A DNA stretch of 64,000 nt from Hippophae tibetana (lineage: Eukaryota; Streptophyta; Magnoliopsida; Rosales; Elaeagnaceae), in NCBI GenBank assembly GCA_037013495.1, contig CM072805.1:25984669-26048668 (forward strand), in the 5' to 3' direction. Of this stretch, positions 35,689 to 46,837 are shown piece after piece. The notes beneath the pieces were generated by a model that was not told the DNA's origin, did not search any database, and saw only the letters and a list, made by a program, of their open reading frames with translations. The stretch's first letter is position 1, and every line of letters starts with the position of its first letter. A program made the position numbers and the translations under genes.

Positions 35689-37769
35689 TCAGTTTTGAGT
35701 GCAAATAAGTGCTCGGATAGTTTTTGGGGACAATGAGCTTCTAAAAAAATCAATAATCCTTCCCCTGGTAGAAAATGCTGACTCAGAAGCTACAGTTGAT
35801 ATAGGTGTAGCTAAAACATCTTTGGCAATCTTGGAAAGAACCTTGTATCTAGATGCGTTCACCTTCCACCAACTTAAAAGATTAAAAGACTCATCATCCA
35901 CATCCTCACATGTCTCACCCAAATATTTATCTACTTCAGTTTGGTTGTCTGTCTTTTTTGCATCTTTGACAAGTTTTTTATAACGATCCATCCATAGTTA
36001 AAATGAATCAATGTTACAACTATCCATTTCTTCCGTGTCTAAATTTGTGAGCATATAGATTGGACATTTGTAGAATACAAAACTAAATACTGATCAAACA
36101 TATTATTCAAAGTTTGTCTAAATTTTTTCATCATATGACCAACCATAATATCATCTTCATCACACAAAAGATCCAAACAAATTTTCAAACCTTGTTCCTT
36201 ACGTCTTGGATCAAGCAAAGTTGCAATAAATAAAAAATCATTCATCTTATCTACACCTCCCCAATATTTATTGAACTTTGATTTCATTTCTTTTGTCATT
36301 TTGCTTAACAAAAAATCTGTATTTTCACACCGGAAACTCAATTGGAAATGTATGAAACAAATTTGATCCAAAAATAAATTTGAAGTAACATATACAGAAC
36401 CAGAAAACCTCAATGTTGCATCATAAAGTATTTTTAAAAACCTCACAAATATGTGAGCATTAGACCAATCAAACATATCAGGAGTTTTGCAACTATCATT
36501 TCCAATGTTGAACTCTTGTTTAAATATCACATCATCTTCTTCTAAATGCTCAAAAGCGTTATGAAATCTTATTGCAGCTTCTAACATTAAATAGGTGAAA
36601 TTCCACCTTGTTACTACATCTAAACATAAAAGTTTATTAGTATCAATCTTCTCTTGCTCTGCACAATCCTTAAATTTTAACAACCTTGAAAGTGATCCTT
36701 TGATATATTTCATAACTTCTCTTATCTTACTTATGCTTGAATCATGTTCTTTCAAGCCCTCTCTCATAACTAAATTTAGAATATGAGATGCACACCTCAT
36801 ATGCATATGTTGACCATCTAGTATTGAACCACCCCAATTGTTCACTTTTTTACGCAAGTAAGAAACTAATGTATTATTTGAGCTAGCATTATCCATAGTA
36901 ATAGTAATTATCTTATCAATTCCTCAATCTAACAAGCACTGCTCAATTGCTTTCCCAAGGATATCACCTTTATGACTAGGAACTACACAAAAATTTAAGA
37001 TTCTTTTTTGGAGTTTCCAATTATCATCGATGAAGTGAGAAGTGAGACATATATAATTCAAATTTTGAGTATAAGTCCATATGTAAGTGGTTAAACAAAC
37101 TCTTTGAAATGATTTAGAGAAAAAATCTTTTAATTTATCATTTTCCTTTAAGAAAAGACTCAAGCAATCTCATGCAACAGTGGTACGAGAAGGAACTTGG
37201 AACCTTGGTTCCAAAACTCTATTATACTTCTTAAATCCTTCATTCTCAACATGACTAAATGGAAATTCATCAACTAGAACCATTTCTGTAAGTGCAAGTC
37301 TACAAGCCTCAATACTAAATATGTGTGCAACAAGTACACCTTCTTTATTGTTTGTGAGATTTTCAAAAGCTAAAGTTTTTTGCTTCTTCTCATATCTACC
37401 AGGAAATAATTTGCATTGCATAGCAATATGAGCATTTAAGTTTGATGTACAAGACTTGCTAGATACATACATATACTTCATTGAACAATATTTACATCTC
37501 GCTTTGCGATCTAAGCCTTCACCCATTATATCAAAATGTTTTCAGGCAGAAGATGGAGGTTTAGAAAACTTTCGCTTACCTTTTCCATCATAGTTATCTA
37601 TAGAAGGTTCAGTTTTGTCATTCAATGGTAGATCTTTAGTTTATGGTGGAGCATTTTGTGGATTCTTATATTGATTTTCAACATCATGGGTAGCGCTTGC
37701 ACTTTCGGTGGTTGCAAGTGGACAGTCCGTAGTAGAGGTATTTTTTCCATCTAAGATAAAGTGAGCCAT
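35689..37769 (-). pseudogene. hAT transposase pseudogene
   Basis: From ATG at 37769 the minus strand encodes a BED-type zinc finger (CKYCSMKYMYVSSKSCTSNL...H, near 37490-37400), the RNase-H-like catalytic region with ITITMDNASSNN and HMRCASHILNLVM (36905-36760), DUF4413-like sequence, and the C-terminal hAT dimerisation domain (SWWKVNASRYKVLSKIAKDV...STVASESAFSTRGR, near 35880-35740). This is the complete plan of Ac-type transposases. In-frame stops interrupt it near 37640, near 37543, at 37170 and at 36924, and a frameshift lies near 36030. It cannot encode a working protein. Confidence 0.9.
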
Positions 37770-37788
37770 AATCAACTTAATGCAATAA

Positions 37789-39495
37789 ACACATTGTGTA
37801 GAAAAGTAGTTGTTATAAAAATGCTATCAGATAAATAAAATAACAAAAATAACAGATATTAAACAGGGAACAAGACAATAGGAACAATGTTAACAAATAA
37901 CAACCATCTATTTACTTTAAAATCCAAAATATATGTCATCATAAACTTATGAATTATCAAAAGCTTTGAATGCCATGAATGAAAAAAAGCTGCACTTAGA
38001 CAAACAATGTTATCATAAAAAACCAGACATATATAAAGTGGCAGAGATATGATAATGCCATGAATGAAAAAAATCTGTACTTAGACAAACAATGCTATCA
38101 TGTTCCTCCTATAGATTCAGTATAATGCTTCTTTTTCGTAATACATTGTGTAGAAAATTAGTTGTTATAAAAATGCTATCAGATAAATAAAATAACAAAA
38201 ATAGCAGATATTAAACAGGGAACAAGACAATAGGAACAGATGTTAACAAATAACAACCATCTATTTACTTTAAAATCCAAAATATATGTCATCATAAACT
38301 TATGAATTATCAAAAGCTTTGAATGCTATGAATGAAAAAAGATGCACTTAGACAAACAATGTTATCATAAAAAACCAGACATATATAAAGTGGCAGAGAT
38401 ATGATAATGCCATGAATGAAAAAAATCTGTACTTTGACAAACAATGCTATCATGTTCCTCCTATAGATTCAGTATAATGCTTCTTTTTCGTAACACATTG
38501 TGTAGAAAAGTAGTTGTTATAAAAATGCTATCAGATAAATAAAATAACAAAAACAGTAGATATTACACAGGGAACAAGACAACAGAAACATATGTTAACA
38601 AATAACAACCATTTGTTTACTTTAAAATCAAAAACATAATTCATCATAAACTTATGAATTATCAAAAGCTTTGAATGGCATGGATGAAAAAAATCTGCAC
38701 TTAGACAAACAATGTTATTATAAAAAACCAGACATACATAAAGTGGAAGAGATATGATAATGCCATGAATGAAAAAAATCTGCACTTTGACAAACAATGC
38801 TATCATGTTCCTCCTATAGATTCAGTATAATGCTTCTTTTTCGTAACACATTGTGTAGAAAAGTAGTTGTTATAAAAATGCTATCAGATAAATAAAATAA
38901 CAAAAACAGTAGATATTACACAGGGAACAAGACAACAGAAACATATGTTAACAAATAACAACCATTTGTTTACTTTAAAATCAAAAACATAATTCATCAT
39001 AAACTTATGAATTATCAAAAGCTTTGAATGACATGGATGAAAAAAATCTGCACTTAGACAAACAATGCTATTATAAAAAACCAGACATACATAAAGTGGA
39101 AGAGATATGATAATGCCATGAATGACAAAAATCTACAATTAGACAAACAATGCTATCATGTTCCTCCTATAGATTCAGCATAATGCTTCTTTTTCGTAAC
39201 ACATTGTGTAGAAAAGTAGTTGTTATAAAAATGCTAACAGATAAATAAAATAACAAAAACAGTAGATATTACACAGGAAACAAGACAACAGAAACAAATG
39301 TTAACAAATAACAACCATCTGTTTACTTTAAAATCAAAAACATAATTCATTATAAACTTATGAATTATCAAAAGCTTTGAATGCCATGAATGAAAAAAAA
39401 ATCTGCACTTAGACAAACAATGCTATCATAAAAAACCAGAAAAATACATAAAGTGGAAGAGATATGATAATGCCAAGAATGAAAAAAATCTGCAC
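37789..39495. repeat. About 353-bp tandem array, five copies, inside hAT
   Basis: Units beginning ACACATTGTGTAGAAAAGTA start at 37789, 38141, 38493, 38846 and 39199; the fifth is shorter. Each carries CAGATAAATAAAATAACAAA, then TTATGAATTATCAAAAGCTT, then GATTCAGTATAATGCTTC. The array begins 20 bases upstream of the transposase start, so it occupies the 5' leader or first intron. Confidence 0.93.
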
Positions 39496-40429
39496 CAATA
39501 TATCAATACTTAATAGAATAAATTAATCATTTTCCCCATTAATTCGTGTAAAGCTTTACTAAAGTGAAAATTAAAAAGGATGAGTTGGATTACATTATAT
39601 AATGATAATCACAAATACACGAGAAAGATAAACAAGAGTAGACTAATGTCAATCTCAATGTTAGCAGTAACCTTCATACTGATATAACATAGTAAACAGA
39701 TCAAACTTTTCAGACTTTATCAAATTAAATTATCAGAATGTGAACCCTCTAACCAAAAATATATAACTTAGATAGAAGCAGATTTGCACATTCTATAATG
39801 TAAAGAAACAGATTTCCAGATTTCTAGAATGTAAAGAAGTAGATTTCTAGATTTCCAGATTTATAGATTTATAGATTTCGAGAATGTAAAGAAGAAAATT
39901 TATAGATTTCCAGAATGTAAAGAAGCAGATTTACAACCAAAGTAATACAATTTCTCATATCTCATAGAAGAACAAAATAAATAATGAAAAACAAAAGTAG
40001 AACCAGATATTAATATATTACACAAGAAACAAGACTCATAACTCACAGGGAACCAGATTGATGTAGAACAAAGAATGGAGAGAGAGTCGGCGATGGCGAT
40101 ACACACAGTGGTAGAGAGCAAAGAGCAAATCGGTAGAGGATAGGAGAGTGTAGACTAGAAACTGGAGACTGCACGATGAAAGTAGAAAGGAAACCCTAAT
40201 GAGGCTACGCGATGAAAGTGGAAAAGAAACCCTAATGAAGCTGCGCGAAATGAAAATGGAAAGGAAACCCTAAATCCCTAATGAAGCTACACGAAGAAAA
40301 CATTCGGTGACGCGAAGGAAAAGTGGAAAACCTTATATATATATATATATTTAATTTAATAAATAATTAAATATATATTATTTATAATTTTATATTTATA
40401 TATTTATTTTAATAAATATAATTATTTTT
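39496..40429 (-). other. 5' region of hAT element
   Basis: Non-coding. It holds short GATTTCYAGATTT repeats (39830-39930) and two copies of a block GGAAACCCTAATGA-GCT-CGCG (about 40190-40290). This probably includes the transposase leader. Confidence 0.5.
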
Positions 40430-40599
40430 GGTCGGATCGGATGAGATCGGATGAACCGTAGGAAAATCCGTCATTCGATTCGAACTTAACGGATGATTTT
40501 TTTCCCATCTGATCCGATCCGATGGTCGGATTAAAACCTTCAAAAAATTAACAGATTGGATCGGATTGATCGGATGATCGGATTGTTTGCACACTCCTA
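40430..40599. repeat. Right subterminal motifs and end of hAT
   Basis: GGTCGGATCGGATGAGATCGG and several related motifs run up to the terminus TGCACACTCCTA. Confidence 0.75.
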
Positions 40600-40607
40600 G
40601 TTTTAAT
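40600..40607. repeat. Target site duplication (right), hAT
   Basis: GTTTTAAT, pairing with 35176-35183. Confidence 0.7.
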
Positions 40608-40840
40608 CATTTTAATTCAAAAATTTCAATTACAATTTAGAAAAATATCAATCCCATCGAATAACGTCAAAGTATTTATATTATAGGTCAGGCTTTTTAG
40701 TGTATGAAGCAAGAAATAAATACTAGGGGCCAAAGTTAGAATTGTAAAAGTTTAAGGGGATTAATAATTTTTTTCAACTTACTACCTTATAGAATCTAAA
40801 AAAATATTTTTTAACAAAATTTTCTAAAAGGAGCGTGGCT

Positions 40841-40845
40841 ATATA
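40841..40845. repeat. Target site duplication ATATA (left), Copia 2
   Basis: Identical to 46319-46323. Confidence 0.85.
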
Positions 40846-41562
40846 TGTTAGAAGAATCATAATTTCAATACGAACTTAATCAAGCTCTAAACAACGGAAT
40901 TAAACATATTCTCCTTCTTTGAGTGAATTTTTTAGGAAACAAATAAATAGAGTTCAAAATGAAAAACATGCACAAAATCAACAAAAGAAATTTACGTGGA
41001 AAAACATTCCCGGTGTAGGAAGAAAACAACCACGACACTCATCTCTAAAACTTTCACTATCAAGAAAAAATTGTACAACAGTTCTCTCTAGGTAAAACTA
41101 GAGGCAAACAATCAACTACATCATCAAGAATACACTTTTGGAAACTAACAATTATTTCAAGAAAAATGGAGAAATCTAACCAAATTTCGTAGTCACTGTT
41201 AATAGCTCGGATTTTCCCATACATGTGAGCAAAATCAAAATCCCACCGTAAAAATTAAAGAGTCTTGAGTCGTAAACCTGCCTGCAAATTTCAACTTAAT
41301 CGGACCACAAACGACCTTCCATTGGAGCATTGCTGAAGGCTTGTTGGATAGGAAAAACTGAAAGTTTTTTTGCTTTTCTTTTCTGCAGATTTATCTAGCT
41401 ACTGCTCTCTTAATTTTCTCTATAGAATGCACACTCAACAAACCCTAAATGGATTTATTAATGAAGCAATGAAATTACACAATTACCCTTTTCTTACTCC
41501 ATAGGCTTTTAAGCCATATAGGCTTCACTTGAGCTCCTCCAAACCAAGAGGAAAACCCAACA
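40846..41562 (-). repeat. 3' LTR of Tork/Tnt1-like Copia (717 bp)
   Basis: It is bounded by TG and CA, and homologous over its length to 45542-46318. Confidence 0.92.
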
Positions 41563-41576
41563 AATCTCCCCATTTT
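41563..41576 (-). other. Polypurine tract of Copia 2
   Basis: The minus strand reads AAATGGGGAGATT abutting the 3' LTR. Confidence 0.8.
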
Positions 41577-44500
41577 CTGATTAGATGGAGGGATTCGCCA
41601 TTCCGACAATTGAACAACAAATTTCAAGTTTTTCTCTTGACCCTGCTTTTGTCAGCATGTCAGATCCATTCTCATCAGTATGGATTTTCTCAAGCTCAAG
41701 TAACTTATTGTTAAGATTATCCTTTATCCAATGATACCTCACATCCATTCTGATTATCACAGAATAACACATATTTCTGCTGCTTTAAACCAAGTTCCTT
41801 TAAGAACTGTTTCATCCACAACAACTCCTTACAATCTTCCGTTGGTGCAATAAACTCCGCCTCTATTGTAGAAAGTGCAACACACTTTTGCCATCTTGAC
41901 TGTTAAGAAACTGCTCCACTAGAGAAAGTAATTAGATAACTTGAAGTAGACTTACGAGAATCTTCATCTCTTGCTAAATCTGAATCAGTGTATCCAATTA
42001 ACACTGGTTTTCCACTTCCAAAGCTAAGTGTTAACTTGGAAGTACCTCGAAGATATCTCATAATCCACTATACTACATCTCAATGCTCTCTTCCTAGATT
42101 CGAAAGAAAACGACTAATAACTCTAACTGCATGAGCTATGTCTGGCCTTGTACACAACATTGCATACATTAAGTTTCCTACTGCTGAGGCATATGAAACC
42201 TTTTCCATATCTTCCTTCTCTTTATCTGTTTAAGGGTCTTGACTCGATCTCAACTTAAAGTGATTAGATAAATGAGAAGAAACAACTTTAGCTTTATCCA
42301 TATGAAACCTTTCAAGTACCTTATTGATGTACCGTTCCTGGGATATGTACAAATTCTTTATTTTCTTATCTCGGCAAATTTGAATACCAAGAATTTGTTT
42401 TGCTAGTCCCAAGTCCTTCATGGCAAAGAAATTACTCAACTGATTTTTCAAATTATCAATTCTTAAAAGAATTTCTGCCAACAATCAATATGGCATCAAA
42501 ATAGAGCAATAAAATGATAAAGTCATCATCAAAGAATTTCTGCACAAAAACACAATGATCAGAAGTAGTCTTATTGTAACCATGCTCCCTCATAACTGAC
42601 TCAAACTTCTTATACCATTGTCTAAGTACTTGTTTTAACTTATAAAGGCTTTTCTTTAACCAACATACATAATCCTTTTTTTCTTTAACCTCAAAACCCT
42701 ATGGTTGCTCCATATAAATCTCTTCCTCCAACTTACCATGAATAAAGGAAGTTTTCACATCCATTTTCTCAATTTCTAAACCTAAGCATGCTGTTAGACC
42801 TAGAACAACACGTATGGAAGACATCTTCACAACAGGAGAGAAAATATCATCAAAATCAATACCTTTTCTCTGACTGAATCCCTTGACGACCAGTCTAGAT
42901 TTGTATCGTGGTTGTGAATTGTGTTCTTTTTACTTCACCCTGCAGACCCACTTGTTCTTCAAAGCTCTCTTACCCTTAGGCAACTTTACCAGCTCAAACA
43001 TGTGATTGTCATACAGTGACTTCATCTCATCCTCTATAGCACTAACCCAGTGTGTTTTGTTTCCATCTTACATCGCTTCTACATAGCATTGAGGTTCTCC
43101 CTCATCTATCAATAACACATACTCATATGTATCATACCGTGTGGAAGGGCGTTGGTCTCTGATAGACCTCTTGGGTGGAATTTATAGTTCTGGTAACTAA
43201 TCAGTAGTTTGGTGATCTGTTTCAACTTGCATATCTACATCATCTGAACCCTATTGGTCATCTTTAACATTTTGTTCCACCTGTACTGATAAAGGAACTG
43301 GATCTAAGTCAATCAAATCATCGTTATGCTAATGGACTCATTTTTCTATCTTCTCAACATCTTGTATAGTTTGATCTTCTATAAACACAACATCACGACT
43401 TCTTACCAGTTTCTTCTCAACTGGATCATAAAATCTGTAGCAAAATTCATCCAAACCATAACAACAAAGATACACTATCGTGTCTTCACATCGAGCTTAG
43501 ATCTCTCATCTTTTGGTATATGTATAAATTCCTTGCAACCAAAAACGCGGAGATGATCATAAGAAACATCTTTGCAAGTCCAAACTCTATTTGGTACATC
43601 AAACTGAAGAGGAACACATGGTGTGAGATTAAGAACATGTACAACTATATTCAAAACCTCACCCCAGAAAGATCTTGGCAACTAAGCCTGTGAAAGAAGA
43701 CATCTTACTCTTTCAACCAATGTCCTATTCATTTTCTCAGCCAACCCATTTAACTGAGGAGTCTTGGGAGGTGCTTTTGATGTTGAATGCTCTGATGCCT
43801 ACAATACTCATCAAAAGGACTTGAATACTCTCCCAAATTATATGTTCTGATGCACCGCAATTTCTTCCCAGTTTTTCTCTCAACTAAGGCTTGAAACTAC
43901 TTAAACACATCTAATACTTGATCTTTGCTCTTCAAAGTGTACACCCATTACTTTCTTGAACAATAATCTATGAAGGTCACAAAATAATTGGCACCACCCA
44001 AAGTTTTTGTCTTCATAAGACCACATACATCTGAATGTACCAAATCAAGTATGTATTGTTTTCTTGAAGAAGGGGAACTCTTGAAAAAATCTATTTTGCT
44101 TCCCTTCCAAACAATAAGTATATCTTCTTAAACAAACATCATTCATTCCAGAAATTAAAGAAGATTCTTTTTAGTCAATACTGCCAAGCCTTTCTCACTC
44201 ATGTGAGCAAGTGTCTTATGCCACAATTCTGATGTAAGCTCATCTGTCACAACATTAATAACGCATTTGAAAAGTCTTGCCTACAGTATATACAAACTGG
44301 AATGCTTGTTCCCACGAGCAATAACCATAGCACCTTTAGTAAGTTTCCATTGACCATTACTAAAGGTATTGCAATATCCTTCATCATCAAGTTTACCTAC
44401 AAAGATCAAGTTCAAACGAATTTCAGGAATATGTTTTACCCCCTAAGAAGTAGCCTCGTGCCATTATTCATCTCCAAACACACATCTCCAATACCAATGA

Positions 44501-45500
44501 ATTTAACCAAGTCATCATTACCCAACTTCACTATCCCAAAGTCACTTGTTGTATAGGATGTAAAGAAGTCATCTCGAGACGTAGCATGAATGAAGGTTTC
44601 ACTATCAATAACCCAACTGATCCCGTGACATGCAACATTAACAACATCTTCATTATAAACAACGAGAAAATCTTTTAAACTAGCGATGGTAACTTGATCA
44701 TTTTCCTTACCAACATCATCTTCTTGTTTTTTGTCTTTCTTCTTGTTATCCCGCTTCAACTGTCTACAAAAATTTTTGATGTGCCCTTTCATGCCACAGT
44801 GATGACACTCAACATTAGAAAACCTGTTGGACTTGCTTCTTCCTTTTTCTTTGCTCTTGAAACCTCTGCTTTTACTCCTTTCTCTTCTTTCTGTAACCAA
44901 AATCTATGACTTTTGAGAAGACCCATGTGATTTTCTTCTCATTTCTTCATTCAAAACACTGCTCTTAGCCAGATCTATATTGATTACACCATTTGGAGCT
45001 AAGTTACTTAATGACATTCTAAATGTTTCTCAAGAGTCCAGAAACGTACCCAATAAACATAACCCCTAAATCTCATCATCAAACTTGATACTCATTCCAG
45101 ATAACTGATTGATTATTCCTTGGAATGTATTCAAGTGATCTTTCAACGGAGTTCCATCTTGGTACCTTAAAGCCATCAACTGCTTTATAAGAAACATTTT
45201 ATTATTTCCTATTTTTCAAGCATACAACTCTTCAAGTTTATTCCATAGTGACCATGCATATATTTCTCCACTAATATGATTCAAAACATTATCATCTACT
45301 CATTTCCTTATATACCCATAGACTTGTCGATGTAACAAAGTCCATTATTCTACAGATAACTTTTCTAACTTCTCAGAGGCAAACATCAGTAAGTGAAACT
45401 GTTTGACATAAAAAAGATCTTTCATTTTTCCTTTCCAATTGTGATAATTAGAACCATTCAAATTAATCATTTTACTCAAATTTGCTTCCATTATTCAACA
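41577..45500 (-). pseudogene. gag-pol remnants of Tork/Tnt1-like Copia
   Basis: Readable pieces on the minus strand: CCHC knuckle CHHCGMKGHIKNFC (about 44800) and protease region near 44620 where the active-site triplet reads DSE; integrase C-terminal part LRVFGCKEFIHIPKDERSKL (43475-43681); reverse transcriptase with KTSFIHGKLEEEIYMEQP then a stop (about 42700), an active-site segment YFDAILIVG lacking one catalytic Asp (about 42490), and SNFFAMKDLGLAKQILGIQI (42400); RNase H with ALSTIEAEFIAPTED (about 41860). Many stops and frameshifts separate them, so it is non-functional. Confidence 0.88.
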
Positions 45501-45526
45501 CAAGAAATTCAATAATAATAACCACA

Positions 45527-45538
45527 GTTCTGATACCA
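45527..45538 (-). other. Primer binding site of Copia 2
   Basis: The minus strand reads TGGTATCAGAAC three bases from the LTR, one base off the usual initiator-Met tRNA complement. Confidence 0.8.
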
Positions 45539-45541
45539 CTT

Positions 45542-46318
45542 TGTTAGGAGAATCACAATTACAATACGAACTTAACCAAGATCTAAACAGAGGAATTAAA
45601 CCTATTCTTCTTCTTTGTTTGAATCTTTTAATAAATAAATAAATAAATAGAACTCAAAATGAAAAACATGTACAAAATTAACACAAGCAATTTATGTGGA
45701 AAAACCTTCCCGATGTAGATAGAAAACAATCACAACACCTCTCTCCAAAACTTTCACTATCAAGAAACAATTATACAACAGTTCTCTCTAGGTAGAACTA
45801 GAGTCAAACAATCAATAACATCATCAAGAATACACTTCTTGGAAACTAACAATTATTTCAAGAAAAATAGAGAAATCTAACCCAATTTCGTATTCACTGT
45901 TTACAGCTCAGATTTTCCCATACTGGTGAGCCAAATCAAAATCTCACCGTACAGATTAAAGAGTCTTTAGTCTTGAACCTAACTGCAAAATTTCAGCTTA
46001 ATCGGACCACAAATGACCTTTCATCGAAGCACTTGATGAAGGCTTGTTAGAGAAGAAAAACTGAAAGCTTTTCTGCTTTTCTGCTTTTCTGCTTTTCTGC
46101 TTTTCTGCTTTTCTGCTTTTCTGCTTTTCTGCTTTTCTTTTCTATATATTTCTCTAGCTATTGCTGCTCTCTTAATTTTTTCTCTTAAGAATGCACAATT
46201 AATAAATCCTAAATGAGTTTATTAATGAATAAATGAAATTACACAATTATATATTCTTAATTCATGAGCTTTTAAGTCACATCTACTGACTTCTCCAAAC
46301 CAAGAGAAAAATCCAACA
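45542..46318 (-). repeat. 5' LTR of Tork/Tnt1-like Copia (777 bp)
   Basis: It is bounded by TG...CA. It is 60 bp longer than its partner, mainly through nine perfect copies of GCTTTTCT at 46067-46138, where the other LTR has about one. Confidence 0.92.
46067..46138 (+). repeat. 8-bp minisatellite (GCTTTTCT)x9
   Basis: Nine uninterrupted copies lie inside the right LTR; the left LTR has about a single copy near 41369. Confidence 0.95.
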
Positions 46319-46323
46319 ATATA
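46319..46323. repeat. Target site duplication ATATA (right), Copia 2
   Basis: Matches 40841-40845. Confidence 0.85.
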
Positions 46324-46837
46324 CTCCTAATATTTGCCAATAAAAAAACAATTGAGCACCAGTTGATAAATAATTTTATACCAAATTTTTAATATTTTGA
46401 TAAACAAATATTTTAATATTCTATATTTCGAGTGTGTGAGAGAGTCCATTGCAAAAGTTTCATTTTTATTTGTTTAACACCTAAAATTATTAATATAAAT
46501 TATTTTGTGTAATTCGAGACCTAGTATCAATGTAAATTGTGATAAGATTACTAGTTATTATCATTATAAAATGAGTTTATTCAAAACCATATATTATGAT
46601 AAATGCACAAATACTACATATAAAAACCAAAACAACATTTATTAATTAATCCCCAAAGCAGGAAAGCAATCATACCCCTTAATAGATTACTCCTAATTCC
46701 TAAAGAAGTCATGTTTTCCTCTTTATTACATCAAAAGAAAGCCTTAGCTAGCCTCAAATTTTAGTCCAACTAAACATGAATTTAACCAAACTTATTCTGC
46801 AGAATATGAATAGACATTCAACTCTCAATGCCCAAAA
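46324..46837. other. 3' flank of NPF7 gene
   Basis: AT-rich non-coding DNA. The part nearest 46837 is probably the 3' UTR of the minus-strand transporter gene. Confidence 0.5.

Larger units (their letters stand above)
35184..40599 (-). mobile_element. hAT (Ac-like) DNA transposon, degraded
   Basis: The 5416-bp element is flanked by 8-bp near-identical duplications ATTTTAAT (35176-35183) and GTTTTAAT (40600-40607). The terminal repeats are short and imperfect: TATGGGTATTCA on the left, TAGGAGTGTGCA on the right strand, 8 of 12 matching. Both subterminal zones (35195-35360 and 40430-40590) are packed with GATCGGAT-type motifs, as in Ac-like elements. Inside are a broken transposase gene (minus) and a tandem array. 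An internal 5' exon/promoter region seems to lie at 39500-40330. Confidence 0.85.
40846..46318 (-). mobile_element. Copia LTR retrotransposon, Tork/Tnt1-like, degraded
   Basis: The 5473-bp element is on the minus strand, flanked by ATATA duplications (40841-40845 and 46319-46323). Its 5' LTR is on the right (45542-46318) and its 3' LTR on the left (40846-41562). Next to the right LTR lies a complement of the Met-tRNA primer site, and next to the left LTR a polypurine tract. The interior keeps fragments of Gag, protease, integrase, reverse transcriptase and RNase H in Copia order. LTRs are visibly more diverged than those of the Sirevirus, so this is an older insertion. Confidence 0.92.
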
